From assembly GCF_050947335.1 (NCBI RefSeq), contig NC_134988.1:7006001-7070000 (forward strand): DNA of 64,000 nucleotides, in the 5' to 3' direction. The notes under the pieces were generated by a model. That model did not search any database and was not told where the DNA came from. It saw only the letters and a list, made by a program, of their open reading frames with translations. Shown piece by piece: positions 1 through 12,265 of the stretch (position 1 is the first letter of the stretch; every line of letters starts with the position of its first letter). Origin of the DNA: Megachile rotundata. Lineage: Eukaryota; Arthropoda; Insecta; Hymenoptera; Megachilidae. The position numbers were made by a program, and so were the translations under genes.

Positions 1-950
1 CTGTATTTCTCGTTACATCATAGTAATTTCGACCGTGTTAAATAAAATAGTAACATAACTTTTTCAAACTTTCATTAGAACCGTTGACCGGTGATGAACA
101 TTGCAAAAGTACAATGTGCAGGATGCTTCGAGTTAATTTAAATTGAACATTTCAATTAGTTTTATTGCTATTGGAGATGGGGGAATATAAACAACCGAAA
201 ATATATGTTGTCAGAATACTTTCATGGTCCATGTCACTTTTGTGACATGTATTGAAAAAACCGTGAAATGTATTGGTTATTGTTTTTCCTGGTTGACAGT
301 TTTCGTTTTTTTCGTTTTTGATGGAAAGAGTTTGGGCCTTCAATGTAAATGAATGACCCTGTAGGCTATACAAATGTGAACTGAATATTAATACTAGCAA
401 ATTAAGTCTGTTGAATATTTTACAGCATTACAACATTAATAAATTTAAAGATTGAAACATTAAATTATTAAAATATTGCTATATTGTAAAATTGGTGTTA
501 TTAAAATATAACAAATCAACAAAACAAAACTTCAAAATCAACTAACAATAAATACTACAAGTTAAGTATCTTATATCGTCGTTTTTCCGGACGTATTCTA
601 CATATTATACAATAAGATAATACGAAAATTTGATGCATGCAAATATTTCTAAATATCTACTTCTCCAGCTTAACGAAACTAGAATTGCAGATCATAAAGT
701 TCTGAAGTGTTGCAGTCCTAAAGTCTCGCAGTTCAAATTAAACTCGGAACTGAATAAAGTTTTGATACAAATTGGAATTCAAATTAGATTTTAAACTTTG
801 ATCTTAACGAGATATCGTCACTTCATATTTAACATAGGATGCAATTTTAATCTGTCCCCAAATTCATTTTTAGATTTAGAATATAAGTGTTTGTATAAAT
901 TCAAATTCATATTAAAGATCAAAAATTTCTGATTCGAGGTTTTACGATTT
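1..950. other. AT-rich non-coding stretch, no gene seen
   Basis: Low-GC sequence with many stops in all frames. I see no splice-bounded coding segment, RNA gene or clear tandem repeat. It is probably intronic if the dpr gene extends upstream of the window, but that is inference. Confidence 0.5.
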
Positions 951-957
951 CAAAGCC

Positions 958-1420
958 TCAAAGTTTAAGGCACCATGGTTTCAAGGCCTCATGATCTTGA
1001 AATTCCACAGCTTCAAAACCTCAATGTTTCAAGACACCATGATTTCAGGGCCTCAAGACCTTGAGATTGCACAGCTTCAAAGCCTCAAAGTTTTATAGCA
1101 CCATGGTTTCAAGGCCTCAAGATCTCAAGATTCCATAGTTTCAAAACCTCAATGTTTCAAGACATCATGGTTTCAAGGCCTCAAGATCTTGAGATTTCAT
1201 GGCTTCAAAGCCTTAAAGTTTCAAGACACCATGGTTTCAAGGCTTCAAGGTCTTGAGATTTCATGGCTTCAAAGCCTTAAAGTTTCAAGACACCATGGTT
1301 TCAAGGCTTCAAGGTCTTGAGATTTCATGGCTTCAAAGCATCAAAGGTATAAAATTTAATGGACTTATAGTCTTAAATTTTTATAGACTCATGGCCTCAA
1401 GATTCTAAGATTTCAAGGTG
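958..1420. repeat. 64-bp tandem repeat built from 8-bp blocks
   Basis: The block CACCATGG recurs at about 971, 1035, 1099, 1164, 1227 and 1291, giving a 63-65 bp period. Within a unit the sequence can be cut into eight octamers such as CTTCAAAG, CCTCAAAG, TTTCAAGA, CACCATGG, TTTCAAGG and CCTCAAGA. Copies near 1200-1330 are almost identical, while the flanks decay gradually up to about 1640. The same CTCAAGG-type family returns at 5.6-6.5, 24.4-24.9 and 29.5-30.6 kb. Confidence 0.85.
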
Positions 1421-1639
1421 TAGATGCCTCAAATTTACAAGTTTTCTAATCTCAAATATACAAGTTTTCAGAGTTCCAAGGTTGGAAGATACTATGGCTT
1501 CAATGTTCTAAGGCCTCAAGAGCAAGGCCTCATATTGCAATCCTTAGGTTGCAATATCCCTATTGTCTGAAATCAGTATACCTTAAGATGCCTATACCCT
1601 AAAATCTTTTTGTCTCAAAGTCCCTATATCCCGAAATTT

Positions 1640-2140
1640 CAATGTATCAACTTCCCAAAATCGCGAAATTTCAACGATCGAAACCCAGGAAGTTTTTTAA
1701 TCTCAAATCCCCTTCACTTCTGGAGATTAAAAAATTCCAAGGCCCAAGTCTCAATTCCCATGCGTCGCCGACTCTCCGACCAACTCTTTCATATTCATAG
1801 TGAAACCTACGTTAAACATCTTAGATTATCTCGTCGAATACTCGGCGCAGAACCGGCCGTGTTTTCACGAATGAACAGTGAAATTTTTTCTGTATTTCGT
1901 GAAACTTTCGCCGAGTTAACCTGGAATTACAAGAAACTTCCGAACTCTGCCGGAGCAAGATCACGAGGTGGAAATTTGCTCCAGTTATGAAAGTTCGAAC
2001 AAAGTGTTCGTTGATTAAGTAAATCGTCGAGAACTGATCGCGTCGATAACGTTGAATCCTTTTCAACCAGATCTTATCGATCTTACAGAAACAAGCCCGA
2101 TTACGCATCCGACGAATCAAGGAGCATTATAACAAAAGGC
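1640..2140. other. unique sequence, no gene supported
   Basis: Moderate-GC unique stretch with short overlapping open frames on both strands and no recognisable domain. No splice-site-bounded exon could be argued. Confidence 0.4.
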
Positions 2141-2149
2141 AATGCAAAG

Positions 2150-2695
2150 TGCAAGAGGTGACACTTTAAGAAAATACTTTCAGAGTGATGGAATAATACG
2201 ACAAAAATATGTCACTATGAAACAGGGTGGTATTTTGAAAAATAGTGAGCTGCAACTGTGTCTACACTGGGTGTTTCGCAAGTTTTGCTTCAAAAAAAGA
2301 ACGTACTTTAGGAGTAGGTGTACGGAACCTGTGAAAAGGCCTCAGATTTCTTATTTTCAATTACGAAAATTATTGAGCTTTTGTCAAAATGTTAACCTTC
2401 ATAGAGAATCGTTGTATAAGGTAGTCGGTTGTTTTTATAGTTTAGTTTCAATTTAAATATATGTGGTCATTGTATGTCCGTAAATGTAGGATTAAACTAA
2501 CATTCGTCGGTTACGTCTTACGTGTCTAGTGTCTCTGTCTATGTTTCTTATTGGAACAAGTAGATATAATAAGAGGCGACACTCTGATAAAGAAACTACT
2601 TTTAGAGAGAGACGGAATGGTACAACAAATTTAGATGGCCGTACAAAATGAAACTGGGTGGTATTCCGAAAAATGTACATAGTGTGTATGATTCG
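2150..2695. repeat. two diverged copies of one about 100-bp segment
   Basis: Segments near 2150-2250 and 2565-2690 share AAGAGG-GACACT, a TGG-AYAAYA block, and AAAC-GGGTGGTATT-GAAAAAT in the same order. This implies an old duplication about 430 bp apart. I do not recognise the family. Confidence 0.45.
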
Positions 2696-2699
2696 ACAA

Positions 2700-3120
2700 A
2701 CGATACTGCACATTCATTCATAAATTATTTGTAGCTTATTCATAAGAAATACTTTATTTATGTAATTTGTAATAATAAAATATTTTGTCCTCTGTAACAC
2801 ATTCACCGGTAATTTATTTGTAATAATTATTTTATTTCCCTGTAACACATTCTGTATTTTCTTGTAACAGTTCGTCGTTTCTTTATAAGTTAATAACCAT
2901 TTCTGTAATATATATTCTTCAAATATATTTTGTAATCATTTTAATATACCTTTTTTCAACTTTTCAGTATCGTAAAATGGCTGGTAATACTTCGAAAACC
3001 AATATTAGTAATATAGAGGAAATCTGGTTAGGATAGTTGTACCTAGTAGTCTCGTTAGTAAGGCATTCTAGTAAGTTTAGACGCGATGATCGTTGAGTAC
3101 TAGCGAGAAAGTCTCGGTCC
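2700..3120. other. AT-rich spacer with short direct repeats
   Basis: The block CTGTAACACATTC occurs twice, near 2795 and 2852, and a related TTGTAACAG follows. No coding evidence. Confidence 0.4.
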
Positions 3121-3123
3121 TCC

Positions 3124-3139
3124 GCGCCATCTAGTGGCG
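3124..3139 (-). promoter_or_regulatory. candidate insect CTCF insulator site
   Basis: The + strand reads GCGCCATCTAGTGGCG, whose complement CGCCACTAGATGGCGC fits the insect CTCF core (AGATGGCGC with an upstream CCA/CCAC block) as I remember it. It is an uncommon GC-rich match in an AT-rich background. Binding is inferred only from the motif. Confidence 0.4.
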
Positions 3140-4255
3140 ACGAGCGTAAGAGCGAAACCGCCACATTACAAATAGGTTTCCAGCTATTAATGATTTTCTA
3201 AGAAATGAAATTTATTTGATTTGAATTTCCCGCCCGTCAGAAGCAACTTAAGTTGACTTCGAACACCAAAGGTACCAAAATGGTCTTTCCACCTACTCCC
3301 CAGAATGAACAATGAACACTCGAATTTGGTCGGCGATTTAATGAAATTTATAATGCAAGCATCGCGTTGTCACGCAATTAAATTATTCGTTATAATTTAT
3401 AAATGGATTGTATTGCACGGCAAACAAATTGCAGCCGGTGCACGCTATACAATTTTGTTCGTGGCGAGTGATTTATGCAAGTAAATTACGGTGGTAACGG
3501 TTTAAACGTCAGGTATACGCGTTTTTGCTCCGTGCTTTCGACGTTATGTTTATAATTCACCGGAGCGCAGTTTTCTATCGAGTGTTTCGTTTTAATTAAC
3601 GGCGAATCAAAAGTCCGCCGTATTCCGCGATATTTGATCGTCGCGTTCCAAGGAAGGAACAACGGAAAGGGGATGAAACAACCCTCGTGACCCGAATCGT
3701 CAGTTTATCGCATCCTGAACGATACATTCCTGCTGTCTAACGATGCCTGAAACCGAGCAACACGCTTTTACCCCTCTTTCCACCACGTGGAATTTAATTC
3801 CAAACGTTCTGCCACGAAATTTACCCGCAATTCTCCCCATTGCCGCCCTGCCGCCCGTTCGACCCTCTTCCGCGGCTCCACCTCCTTCGCGTTTTCGACC
3901 CGGCAACTTTTTTCGCCGCAGTTTACGAAACCACAATGAATTTCGCTGGTCGCCACCGCTATCCGGAGATTTAAGGGCGCAAAATGCGTTTTGTTCCGTC
4001 GCGTGACAATTTTTTTCGTGCGACTCTCGCTCCTTCGAATCATACGTACGGTTGCCTCGTGTTATATTGCCATGTCCGTTCGAAGTTTTGTGTACTGGCG
4101 GGAAACGGGTACTATTGTTTTTTGGAAATTCATGATACTGTTGCGAGTGACAGAAAATATTCGTCAAGCTATTGTATTCTATGATACGTTTCTGTGACTG
4201 GGCTGATATAACGAGAGGGGAGTTTATGGAGCGGAAATATACTCTTGCAACTGTA
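3140..4255. other. unique island with a GC-rich core (about 3700-4010)
   Basis: Non-repetitive sequence. The C-rich core at 3820-3910 gives overlapping open frames on both strands (for example 3743-4006 and 3700-4167) through base composition. None shows a known domain, and neither strand is favoured. Confidence 0.4.
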
Positions 4256-4259
4256 ATAA

Positions 4260-5190
4260 AAATGCACCATGAGTTAGAACGACTAAATTAAATTATTTCC
4301 TGGGTCAAACAATTTTATTGTATACGTAATTGTGTTGATTAAATTAATTTAATTCAGTTAATTCATAATTAAAATAATTTACGACTAAATCAATTTATAA
4401 CTACAATAATCCATAATTAAATTAATCTGAAGTTAAATTAATTCGTAATATAAATAATTTTTAATTAGATTAAGCTATTCTGAAATTAATATATGTGTAA
4501 TTAAATTAATCCATCATAAAATTAATTAGCTACATTAATCAATACTTGAATTAATTCATAATCAAACTATTTGACGACCAAATTAATCCATAACTAAATT
4601 AATTGATAATTTCCTTAATCGATAATAAAATTATTCATCCAGAAAATTAATTATCGATTATAGATTACTCTATCAGAATGGATTAATAAATTAACATATT
4701 TCAATGTGGATCTGTAATTAAACTAATTCTGTAATAAAAATAATTAAACGAAATTGACGACATTAAGTCGTAATTAAATTCATGAATGATTAAACTAATT
4801 AGTAATTAAATTCATCATTAATAATCGTTCATTAGATTAATCCATAATAAAACTTTGATATCAGTCTATAATTAAATTTTGATATTAATCCATAATTGAA
4901 TTAGTCATTAATGAAATTAATCGTTCATTAGATTAATCCATAATAAAACTTTGATATCAGTCTATAATTAAATTTTGATATTAATCCATAATTGAATTAG
5001 TCATTAATGAAATTAATCGTTCATTAGATTAATCCATAATGAGATTTTGATATCAGTCTATAATTAAACTAATCCACGTAGGTAAGTCATAATTATAATT
5101 AACGTAATCCATAATTAAACAAATCGACCATGAAATTAGCTCATGTTAGACAAATCCATTTTGTGACAACTCCCCGATTAAATGAATTAA
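4260..5190. repeat. AT-rich ATAATTAAATTAAT array with a 96-bp tandem block
   Basis: Degenerate CCATAATTAAATTAAT-like motifs fill the region. At about 4826, 4922 and 5018 the sequence CGTTCATTAGATTAATCC recurs exactly 96 bp apart. The intervening ATAATAAAACTTTGATATC block is nearly unchanged, so this part was amplified recently. Confidence 0.8.
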
Positions 5191-5640
5191 TATTCGAATG
5201 AATACAGTGCAAAATAAACCGAACGTTCTGGGTACATTGTGTCGTCACATTGTACGATACAGTCTGCATATTCGACTTAACAACTCCCTTCAGTTATCCG
5301 CGCAAATAAAACCAACAGACCCGAGACATCCCTCCGTTCTGCAAGCTCAGTATAAAACGAACAGATTGTACTCGACTTAAACTCGAAAACCGAGGTGTGC
5401 ATTACACGAAACGCTGCAGCGAATTCACGAAAATCCTTCATCCCCCGGTCATAGAATTCTACGGATATCCAGGATTTTCCCCGACACGCTTTCTCCTTTC
5501 CCCCGTTTCTTTTCCTTTCCCGAACGCAGCAGATACTCGTTGAAAAAGATTACATTCTAGGAAATTAATTATTCGGGCGAATATTGTCATGCATAGCGAA
5601 CCGAGGTCCTATATATGCAATCTCAGGAGCTGATGAAGTT
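5190..5640. other. unique spacer
   Basis: Non-repetitive stretch between two arrays. A short open frame at 5198-5380 has no recognisable features. Nothing else is supported. Confidence 0.4.
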
Positions 5641-6475
5641 CATACTCCAAGATCGTGGAAGCTTGAGATTCCTAGGTTTAAAAATCTGACTGCTTCAAAA
5701 TCTCAGTGTCTCAAGACGTCACATTTCTAACGCCTCAACGTTTCAAAATGATTCTTCTAACGTTCAAGTACTTCAATGTCTTAAAGCCGCAAATTTTCGA
5801 GACACCGCTGTTTCATGACCTCAACATTCCAAAAAGTTCTACAATTTGATGGCCTCAAAGTCTCAAGTTTTCATAATTCCATGGCATCAAGATTACAAGA
5901 TTATAGGCTTCAATGTCTTGAAAACTCTGAGATATAGCTTCAAGGCGTCAAAAACTAAATTTAGTGATTCTATGACCTCAAACCACCAGGACTTCATAAT
6001 ACCATGGCCTCAAAGTCTTAAGGTTCTATAGCCCTGCGGCTTCAAAGTTTCAATTTTGCATAAGGGTTTGCATAAGGGTACAAGCGTAAACACTTCAATG
6101 CCTTAAATGTTCTAAGATTTCATTTCGCAGCCTCAAAATCTTGATTTCATAATTCCATGGCCTTAAGCCATCAAGCTTTCGTAATGCTATAAAGATCTTA
6201 AGGTCTTAAGGTTTTGTGGTCCTGTGGCTGCAAAGTATCAAGTTAACATTATTTTGTGACCTAGAGATTGTAAGATTGTACGATTCAATGCCTTAAAAGA
6301 TTTGAGATTGCATCGTTTCACGGCCTCAAAATGCAGATTCTATTATTTTGAGGCCTCAAGCTACAAGATTTCATGATATCATGGCCTTAAGGGCTTATGG
6401 TATTATGGTAGGAATGCTTCAAGTTTTTAAGATTCAATGGGCCCGTGGCCTCGAAGCGTTTGTCTCGTGATTATC
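5640..6475. repeat. degenerate CTCAAG-type octamer repeat
   Basis: Recurrent ATGGCCTCAA, CTTCAAAG, TTTCAAG and AAGATT blocks match the 64-bp repeat near 1 kb, but are more diverged and without a clean unit length. It runs straight into the 16-bp array that follows. Confidence 0.65.
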
Positions 6476-6539
6476 GTGGTTTCAAAATCTCTACAACTGC
6501 AAATATTTATATAAAAAATTTCTGTCTCAGAATTACGGT

Positions 6540-7835
6540 CTCGAAAAATCCCTATATTCCAAAGTCACTATGTTTCGAAGTCGACATGTACCAGTATCCC
6601 CATATACTGAAATCCCTATATTCCAAAATTCCTATACCCCAAAATTCCTATATCTAAAAATTTCTATATTTCAAAATCCCTATACTCCAAAATCTCTATA
6701 TTATCAAAATACTACTATCTCGAAATTCCTATATACCAAAATTTCTACATCCCAAAATCCCTATATCCCAAAATTCCTACATCCCAAAATCCCCATATCG
6801 CAAAATCCCCATATCCCATGATCCCCATATACCAAAATCCCTATATCCCAAAATCCCTATATCCCAAAATCCCCATATCCCAAAATCTCTATATCCCAAA
6901 AATTCCCATATTGCAAAATCCCCATATCCCAAAATCTCTACATCCCAAAAAACCCCATATCCCAAAATCCCCATATCCCAAGATCCCCATATCCCAAAAT
7001 CTCCATATCCCAAAATCCCCATATCCCAAAATCTCCATATCCCAAAATCCCCATATCCCAAAATCCCCATATCCCAAAATCCCCTTATCCCAAAATCCCC
7101 ATATCCCAAAATCCCCATATCCCAAAATCCTCATATCCCAAAATCCCCATATCCCAAAATCCCCATATCCCAAAATTCCTACATCCCAAAATCCCCATAT
7201 CCCAAAATTCCTACATCCCAAAATCCCCATATTCCAAAATCCCCATATCCCAAAATCCCCATATCCCAAATTTCCTACACCCCAAAATCCGTATATCCCA
7301 AAATCCCTATATCCCAAAATCCCTATATCCCAAAATCCCTATATCCCAAAATCCCTATATCCCAAAATCCCTATATCCCAAAATCCCTATATCCCAAAAT
7401 CCCTATATCCCAAAATCCCTATATCCCAAAATCCCTATATCCCAAAATCCCTATATCCCAAGATCCCAAAATCCCTACATCCCAAAATCCCCATATCCCA
7501 AAATCCCCATATCCCAAAATCCCCATATCCCAAAATCCCCATATCCCAAAATCCCCATATCCCAAAATCCCCATATCCCAAAATCTCCATATCCCAAAAT
7601 CCCCATATCCCAAAATCCCCATATCCCAAAATCCCCATATCCCAAAATCCCCATATCCCAAATCCCTACATCCCAAAGTCCCTACATCCCAAAGTCCCTA
7701 CATCCCAAAGTCCCAACATCCCAAAATCCCTACATCCCAAAATCCCTACATCCCAATATCCCTACATCCCAAAATCCCTACATCCCAAAATCCCTACATC
7801 CCAAAATCCCTACATCCCAAAATCCCTAATTCCAA
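6540..7835. repeat. 16-bp minisatellite, consensus CCCCATATCCCAAAAT
   Basis: About 80 head-to-tail 16-bp units, with subfamilies CCCTATATCCCAAAAT (about 7310-7455), CCCCATATCCCAAAAT and, near the end, CCCTACATCCCAAAAT. Because 16 is not a multiple of 3 and the unit carries no stop on either strand, long open frames run through it in both directions. These are by-products, not genes. The C-rich top strand has regularly spaced CCC/CCCC tracts. Confidence 0.97.
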
Positions 7836-7839
7836 AATT

Positions 7840-9115
7840 TGTTAATTCAACTACTACATTATTCTGAAGCTACAATCGACAAAAAAGCCCAGATACCTGT
7901 AAAGTCCCATATTTTTGCACACCTACAAAGAATCATAGCCACGCATATTTCACTCAAGAACAATATTTGCGAGCCAGCAAGAACCATGAATAGAATAAAT
8001 TTCACAATTATACCGTCGTAATTCATCCAGCAGTGTATTTATTCTTTCGCTGTACTGATTTTTCATCCTTTCGTAAAAGAGAGAGAGGCAAACGCGCAAC
8101 TGTAATCGTAGGGCAGATGCCGGACTTAAAATTTTGGTGGCAAGTAAAAAAGGAATTATCAAATCTCTCACGTACGAGATTTCGGGATGAAGCTTCGTAC
8201 GTGATTTATATGGGATCCATGAGATTTTATATTTCTGTCGCGACTGGAACGCGTTCAATCCGTCGAAACGAGGCTTAAACGCGATTTTCAAAGCTCTTCT
8301 GTTATTTACGAACAATCGCGTCGAAAACAATTACCCTAACAAAAATTCCTTTATAATCTCGTTCCAAATTTTTAATAACGCGTACAACGGCGTCCGCTCT
8401 CCAATGAAACGTTTCACGGCTCGTTTACCGGCAAATTTTGTATTTATTGTTCGCGAAATGGCGACGTTTAACAAAAAATTTGGAAAATGAGTATCGAACG
8501 GGTCTGCGAGCGCAAATAATCCGATGACGCGATGAAAGATCATCTACCACTGATTTACAGGTTTCGCGTAACCGTTTCAAATGTATGAATTACAAATATT
8601 TAATCGGGAGAATCTTTAATCGAGTAATCTCCAAACGTGCATCCCCTGTGACTCGTTGTTTGTCCAAATTTAAAACTCGATCCACCGTTTCCCTTCCATG
8701 TAAATCAAATAATCCTTCGATTTATGTTTTTCGCCTGTCCCCATTTTGCCTGTCGAATAACGGTTGTACAGTACGCCGGACCTTTTCGATTTTCTACTTC
8801 CATTCCTCGTTTTTCCATTTTTCCTTCTTTTTTTTTTATAACAGAGAAATAGATTTTCATTCTATCCTTCGGTTATCCTTTTTCGATACACGTTGCCGGG
8901 ACTTTCTCGTACTATCTTTATTCTCCTTTCGCCTGGCCAATCCCTTCCATCTGGATTCACATATTTCCATTTCGTTCCCCGTGTAAACCGGCCATTTTTA
9001 CCGACGGAATTCGTTTTTTTGCGTCTCTGCAAGCAGACTGGGTTTCCTTTCATGCTGTATAACAGTGTCCTAAATACTCTTGTGCAGTTGTAATCAGTTT
9101 TGCGTTCATCGGCGA
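7840..9115. other. unique island, no gene supported
   Basis: Moderate-GC, non-repetitive sequence with short overlapping open frames on both strands and no recognisable domain. It includes a perfect 10-bp hairpin: TCACGTACGA at 8168-8177 pairs with TCGTACGTGA at 8195-8204, with a 17-nt loop. Confidence 0.45.
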
Positions 9116-9119
9116 AGGC

Positions 9120-9440
9120 GTTATAACGCTAACTCGGACATAACCTAGACCTAACAGAGATAACCTAATACAGGACATAAACTAACAAATAAAACGTTTA
9201 AATATTCCCCTGAATTAATATTTACGTTCACTTATATTAATTTACGTTGTTTAGTGTAATATTGATATACCTAACCCAAACCTAACCTAGACCTAATGTA
9301 GACCTAACACTGAATTAAACGTAATAGAGACTGACCAATTAAATTTTGATGTATTCCTTTCAACTGTACGAATTTACGTGGTCACAACATCAACGTACCT
9401 AACCTAACCTAACGCAGATCTAACCTAGGTTTAACACAGA
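9120..9440. repeat. degenerate CCTAA-rich (insect telomere-type) repeat
   Basis: Dense ACCTAACCTAA, ACCTAGACCTAAC and AACACAG motifs, with a run of three perfect CCTAA units near 9398-9412. The insect telomere unit is TTAGG/CCTAA. Here it is degenerate and interstitial. Confidence 0.6.
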
Positions 9441-9479
9441 TTAACAAACGATATTGTTAAATATTTCTATGATAAATTT

Positions 9480-10440
9480 TGTCACGTTCGTCAATAAATA
9501 GTGTCACAAATAGTATTTCCCAATTTGCAATGACTGATCTGTTGCGTTTGAGGCCAACAGCCAGTCAGTTTACAATAAGAATATCGATGAACTGTTTATA
9601 CAAGGTCTTTTTGTAGACTTCAAGCTTCAATTTGACACACAATATGTGCTATTAGTACTATTTTAAAGTACTTTTATGTTAAGAAATTCGGTCATTGATT
9701 AACTAGCTCGTGGTAGCTGATTCATTTCGTGGTGAGGCCAACAGCTAGTTGTTTTACATTAACAATATCATTCAATTGTTTATGTAACACTTTTCTGTAG
9801 ACTTTAAGCTTTAATTCGACGTATCATAAGTGTTATTTTGAATTGCTTTTATATCAAGAAATCCGGTCATATATTAACTAGCTTATGGTAGCTGATTCAT
9901 TTCATGGTGAGGCTCACAGCCATTTTACATTAAGAATATCGCTCAACTGTTTATATAGTATTTTTCTGCAGACTTTAAACTTTAATTTGATGTGTCATAA
10001 GTATTATTTTAAAGTACTTTTATATCAAGAAATTCAGTCATTGATTAATTAGCTTGTGGTAGCCGATTCATTTCGTGGTGAGGCCGACAGCTAGTTGCTT
10101 TATATTAAGAATATCGTTCACCTGTTTATGTAATACTTTTCTATAGACTCTAAGCTTTAATTTGACGTGCCATAAGTGTCATTTTAAAATACTTTTATGT
10201 CAAGAAATCACGATTGAATTTATACATTTCAGAATCTATCGCTGTCTACTGCAGATGTCACTGTCTGTTGTAATTAACAATGCATTTTATATTCGAGATA
10301 CTAATAGTGCATCCACATAGCAATTTTCTTCAAGTTTCAAACTTTAATTCCGTGTATCACAAATGTTATTTTAAGCTACTTGTCATCGATTCCTTAAAAT
10401 AAATTTCGATGTTTCGGAATAGTTTAAAAACTTAACACAG
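9480..10440 (-). repeat. dispersed 171-184 bp repeat array, reverse orientation
   Basis: The block AGGCCAACAG or its variants recurs at about 9551, 9735, 9910 and 10081. Each is followed by AGAATATC, GACTTCAAGCTT-like and TACTTTTATGTCA-AAAT segments. These are the reverse complement of the family seen in forward orientation at 11, 22, 35, 39, 48 and 51 kb. Confidence 0.8.
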
Positions 10441-10950
10441 TAGATGTCAGATAAAATACCTCCACAGATGACCTAAGCAATTCTCGCTCTCTTAAACTTC
10501 GTACATTTCTGAGCTTAAAAAGTTCCGCAAATAATCTCCTCGTTTCGGTCGACGGAAAAAAAATGAATCGTGGCCTACAAACGAGCTTATCATAACGACC
10601 GTGTTCTATCGTGGCGGAGTAGACTCGCTAATTTACAGCGATTTCGATAACCGTAATTACATCACACTTCCAACCGGGTCTTTGGTTAATAAATTCCAAG
10701 AACGGTCGCCTAATCGCGTAATGTGAGAATATATGTAAGCGTTCCTTCGTGGCGGCCAACGGCCGACATTATCGTTTACTCCGTCGAGAATTTAACTTTC
10801 TAGCGTTGAACAATTACTTCCGAATTCAACGCCGGTTCTCGGTGATATGATCGCGAAAACTACGCCGCAGACTAGGGTACTCTTCCGGGACTTAAAACAC
10901 CCTGAAGAATTAACTGGAAACAACTACTTGGACAGCTGATACCGAGTCAC
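10440..10950. other. unique island upstream of the dpr exon
   Basis: Moderate GC and non-repetitive. I looked for an upstream dpr exon (an Ig strand with a conserved Trp, or an end in the phase needed for 12126) and did not find one. Confidence 0.4.
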
Positions 10951-10959
10951 TTTGATTCA

Positions 10960-11910
10960 TAGTTTAATTTTTATTATTACGATGGTTTATACATTCAGAC
11001 ACTGGGTCATTCGAGATGCAAGATATCGCATTGAGACCATGACATTTGAGGGATTATATGCGGTGGTTAGATGTAGGTTAGATTTGAATTGGATTCGAAT
11101 TACAATGGCCTTAACAAGTAACGTATCAGTTATGATGGACAATGAAATGTAGGTTGGATAATTCCTGATATGATTTCATGACATAGAAGTATTATAAAAT
11201 GGCACTTACACTATATGAATTTGAGGCTTGAAACTTCCCCAAAAAGAATATATAGGCGTGTCATTAATGTTTCAAACACAACATAGTAAGTTACTGGCCT
11301 CAACGAGCAATGAGTCAGAGACGATAAACTGTCATTCCTGATAAAATTTCATGACACAAAAATACTTCAAATGTCAAGCATGACACATCAAATTGATCCT
11401 CATGACTTCGTAAAAACGCTAGTATAAACAATCCTTCGGTATCTTTAATACAAAATAGATCGTCAAACAATTATGGCATTAAAAACAATGATGCATTTCG
11501 CAATGGTATACAAGTGCTTCAAAATTACACTTACAGCATATCAAAATAAACATTACAATTTACTAATAAATCCTACAGCAACAATTCATAGAAGTTTTCA
11601 ATCTAACATAGTTATTTGTCTTAACAAATTACTATGAATAGTGAAATGTACCTATTATGTTGTTCAACTTCTAACACAATTTTATCACATAAAAGTATTC
11701 TAAAATACCACTCATGTTACATGAATGTAAAGCTTGAACCTTACCCAAAAAGTCTACATAAATGCACCGTTGATATTCTCAAAACAAAATGGCTACTTGT
11801 CGGCCTCACAAGCAGTAAATCCGTCACCCTACGTTATCTCGCGTTCAACGCGGTGTTTACTATAAAATTACTTCAAAATGCCACTTGTGGCACATCAAAT
11901 TGAAGGTTAA
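10960..11910 (+). repeat. dispersed repeat array, forward orientation, diverged
   Basis: Several diverged units carry CATGACATAAAAGTA-like, TTGAAGCTTGAA-like and GGCCTCAACGAGCAAT-like blocks in the order typical of the 160-196 bp family. Unit lengths are irregular, so this looks like an older array. It ends about 200 bp before the dpr exon. Confidence 0.7.
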
Positions 11911-12125
11911 AGCTTAAGAAAAGTGTCCCGCATAGATGTAAAGACGTTTCTTGTATCCCCGGTACAAGACGCAGAAACTTCTTTCGTCATTTCCTACTTT
12001 CTACTTCCCTGACACAAGAGCAGCGGGATGCAACCACCGGGACATCAAGCGTCTACTTTTCGTTTAAAAGGCCAGTACACTTTCGACTTCCGTTCTACAA
12101 GAGAACCCTCTGCTTTCTGTTCCAG

Positions 12126-12265
12126 CGTGAAGACGGACATGGGCGCTAGCGGCGCGATATCCAGGCTCTACATTGCGAACGCGAACAAAAAGGACAGCGG
12201 AAACTACAGCTGCGCTCTTCCTGATGTGGCGGCTGCTACCACGGTCTCCGTCCACGTCTTAAATG
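12126..12265 (+). CDS. dpr-family Ig domain 2 exon (partial gene)
   Basis: Internal coding exon of a cell-surface immunoglobulin protein of the Dpr family. Known members pair with DIP proteins in neuronal recognition and synaptic matching. The 46 full codons read V-K-T-D-M-G, then S-R-L-Y-I-A-N-A-N, then D-S-G-N-Y-S-C, then T-V-S-V-H-V-L-N. D-x-G-x-Y-x-C is the Ig Tyr-corner plus the F-strand cysteine. N-Y-S is a possible N-glycosylation sequon. The acceptor CTGCTTTCTGTTCCAG precedes 12126 and the donor GGTACGT starts at 12266. The exon begins with one base of a split codon and ends with the first base of Gly, which fits the exon at 36739. An open frame runs upstream to 12028, but the acceptor and the family exon pattern make 12126 the likely start. 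Family assignment is from memory of dpr C-termini; the subtype is not resolved. Confidence 0.88.

Noticed and set aside
6777..7867. Long open frames on both strands (up to 349 codons) rich in I-P-K-S or F-G-I-W-G
   Set aside because: They are created by a stop-free 16-bp unit whose length shifts frame, so all three frames on each strand read the same. There is no start context, splice site or known domain.
12028..12125. Upstream extension of the dpr frame beginning at ATG 12028
   Set aside because: A strong acceptor (CTGCTTTCTGTTCCAG) sits at 12110-12125, and the residues before it do not resemble the Dpr Ig domain, so this part is intron.
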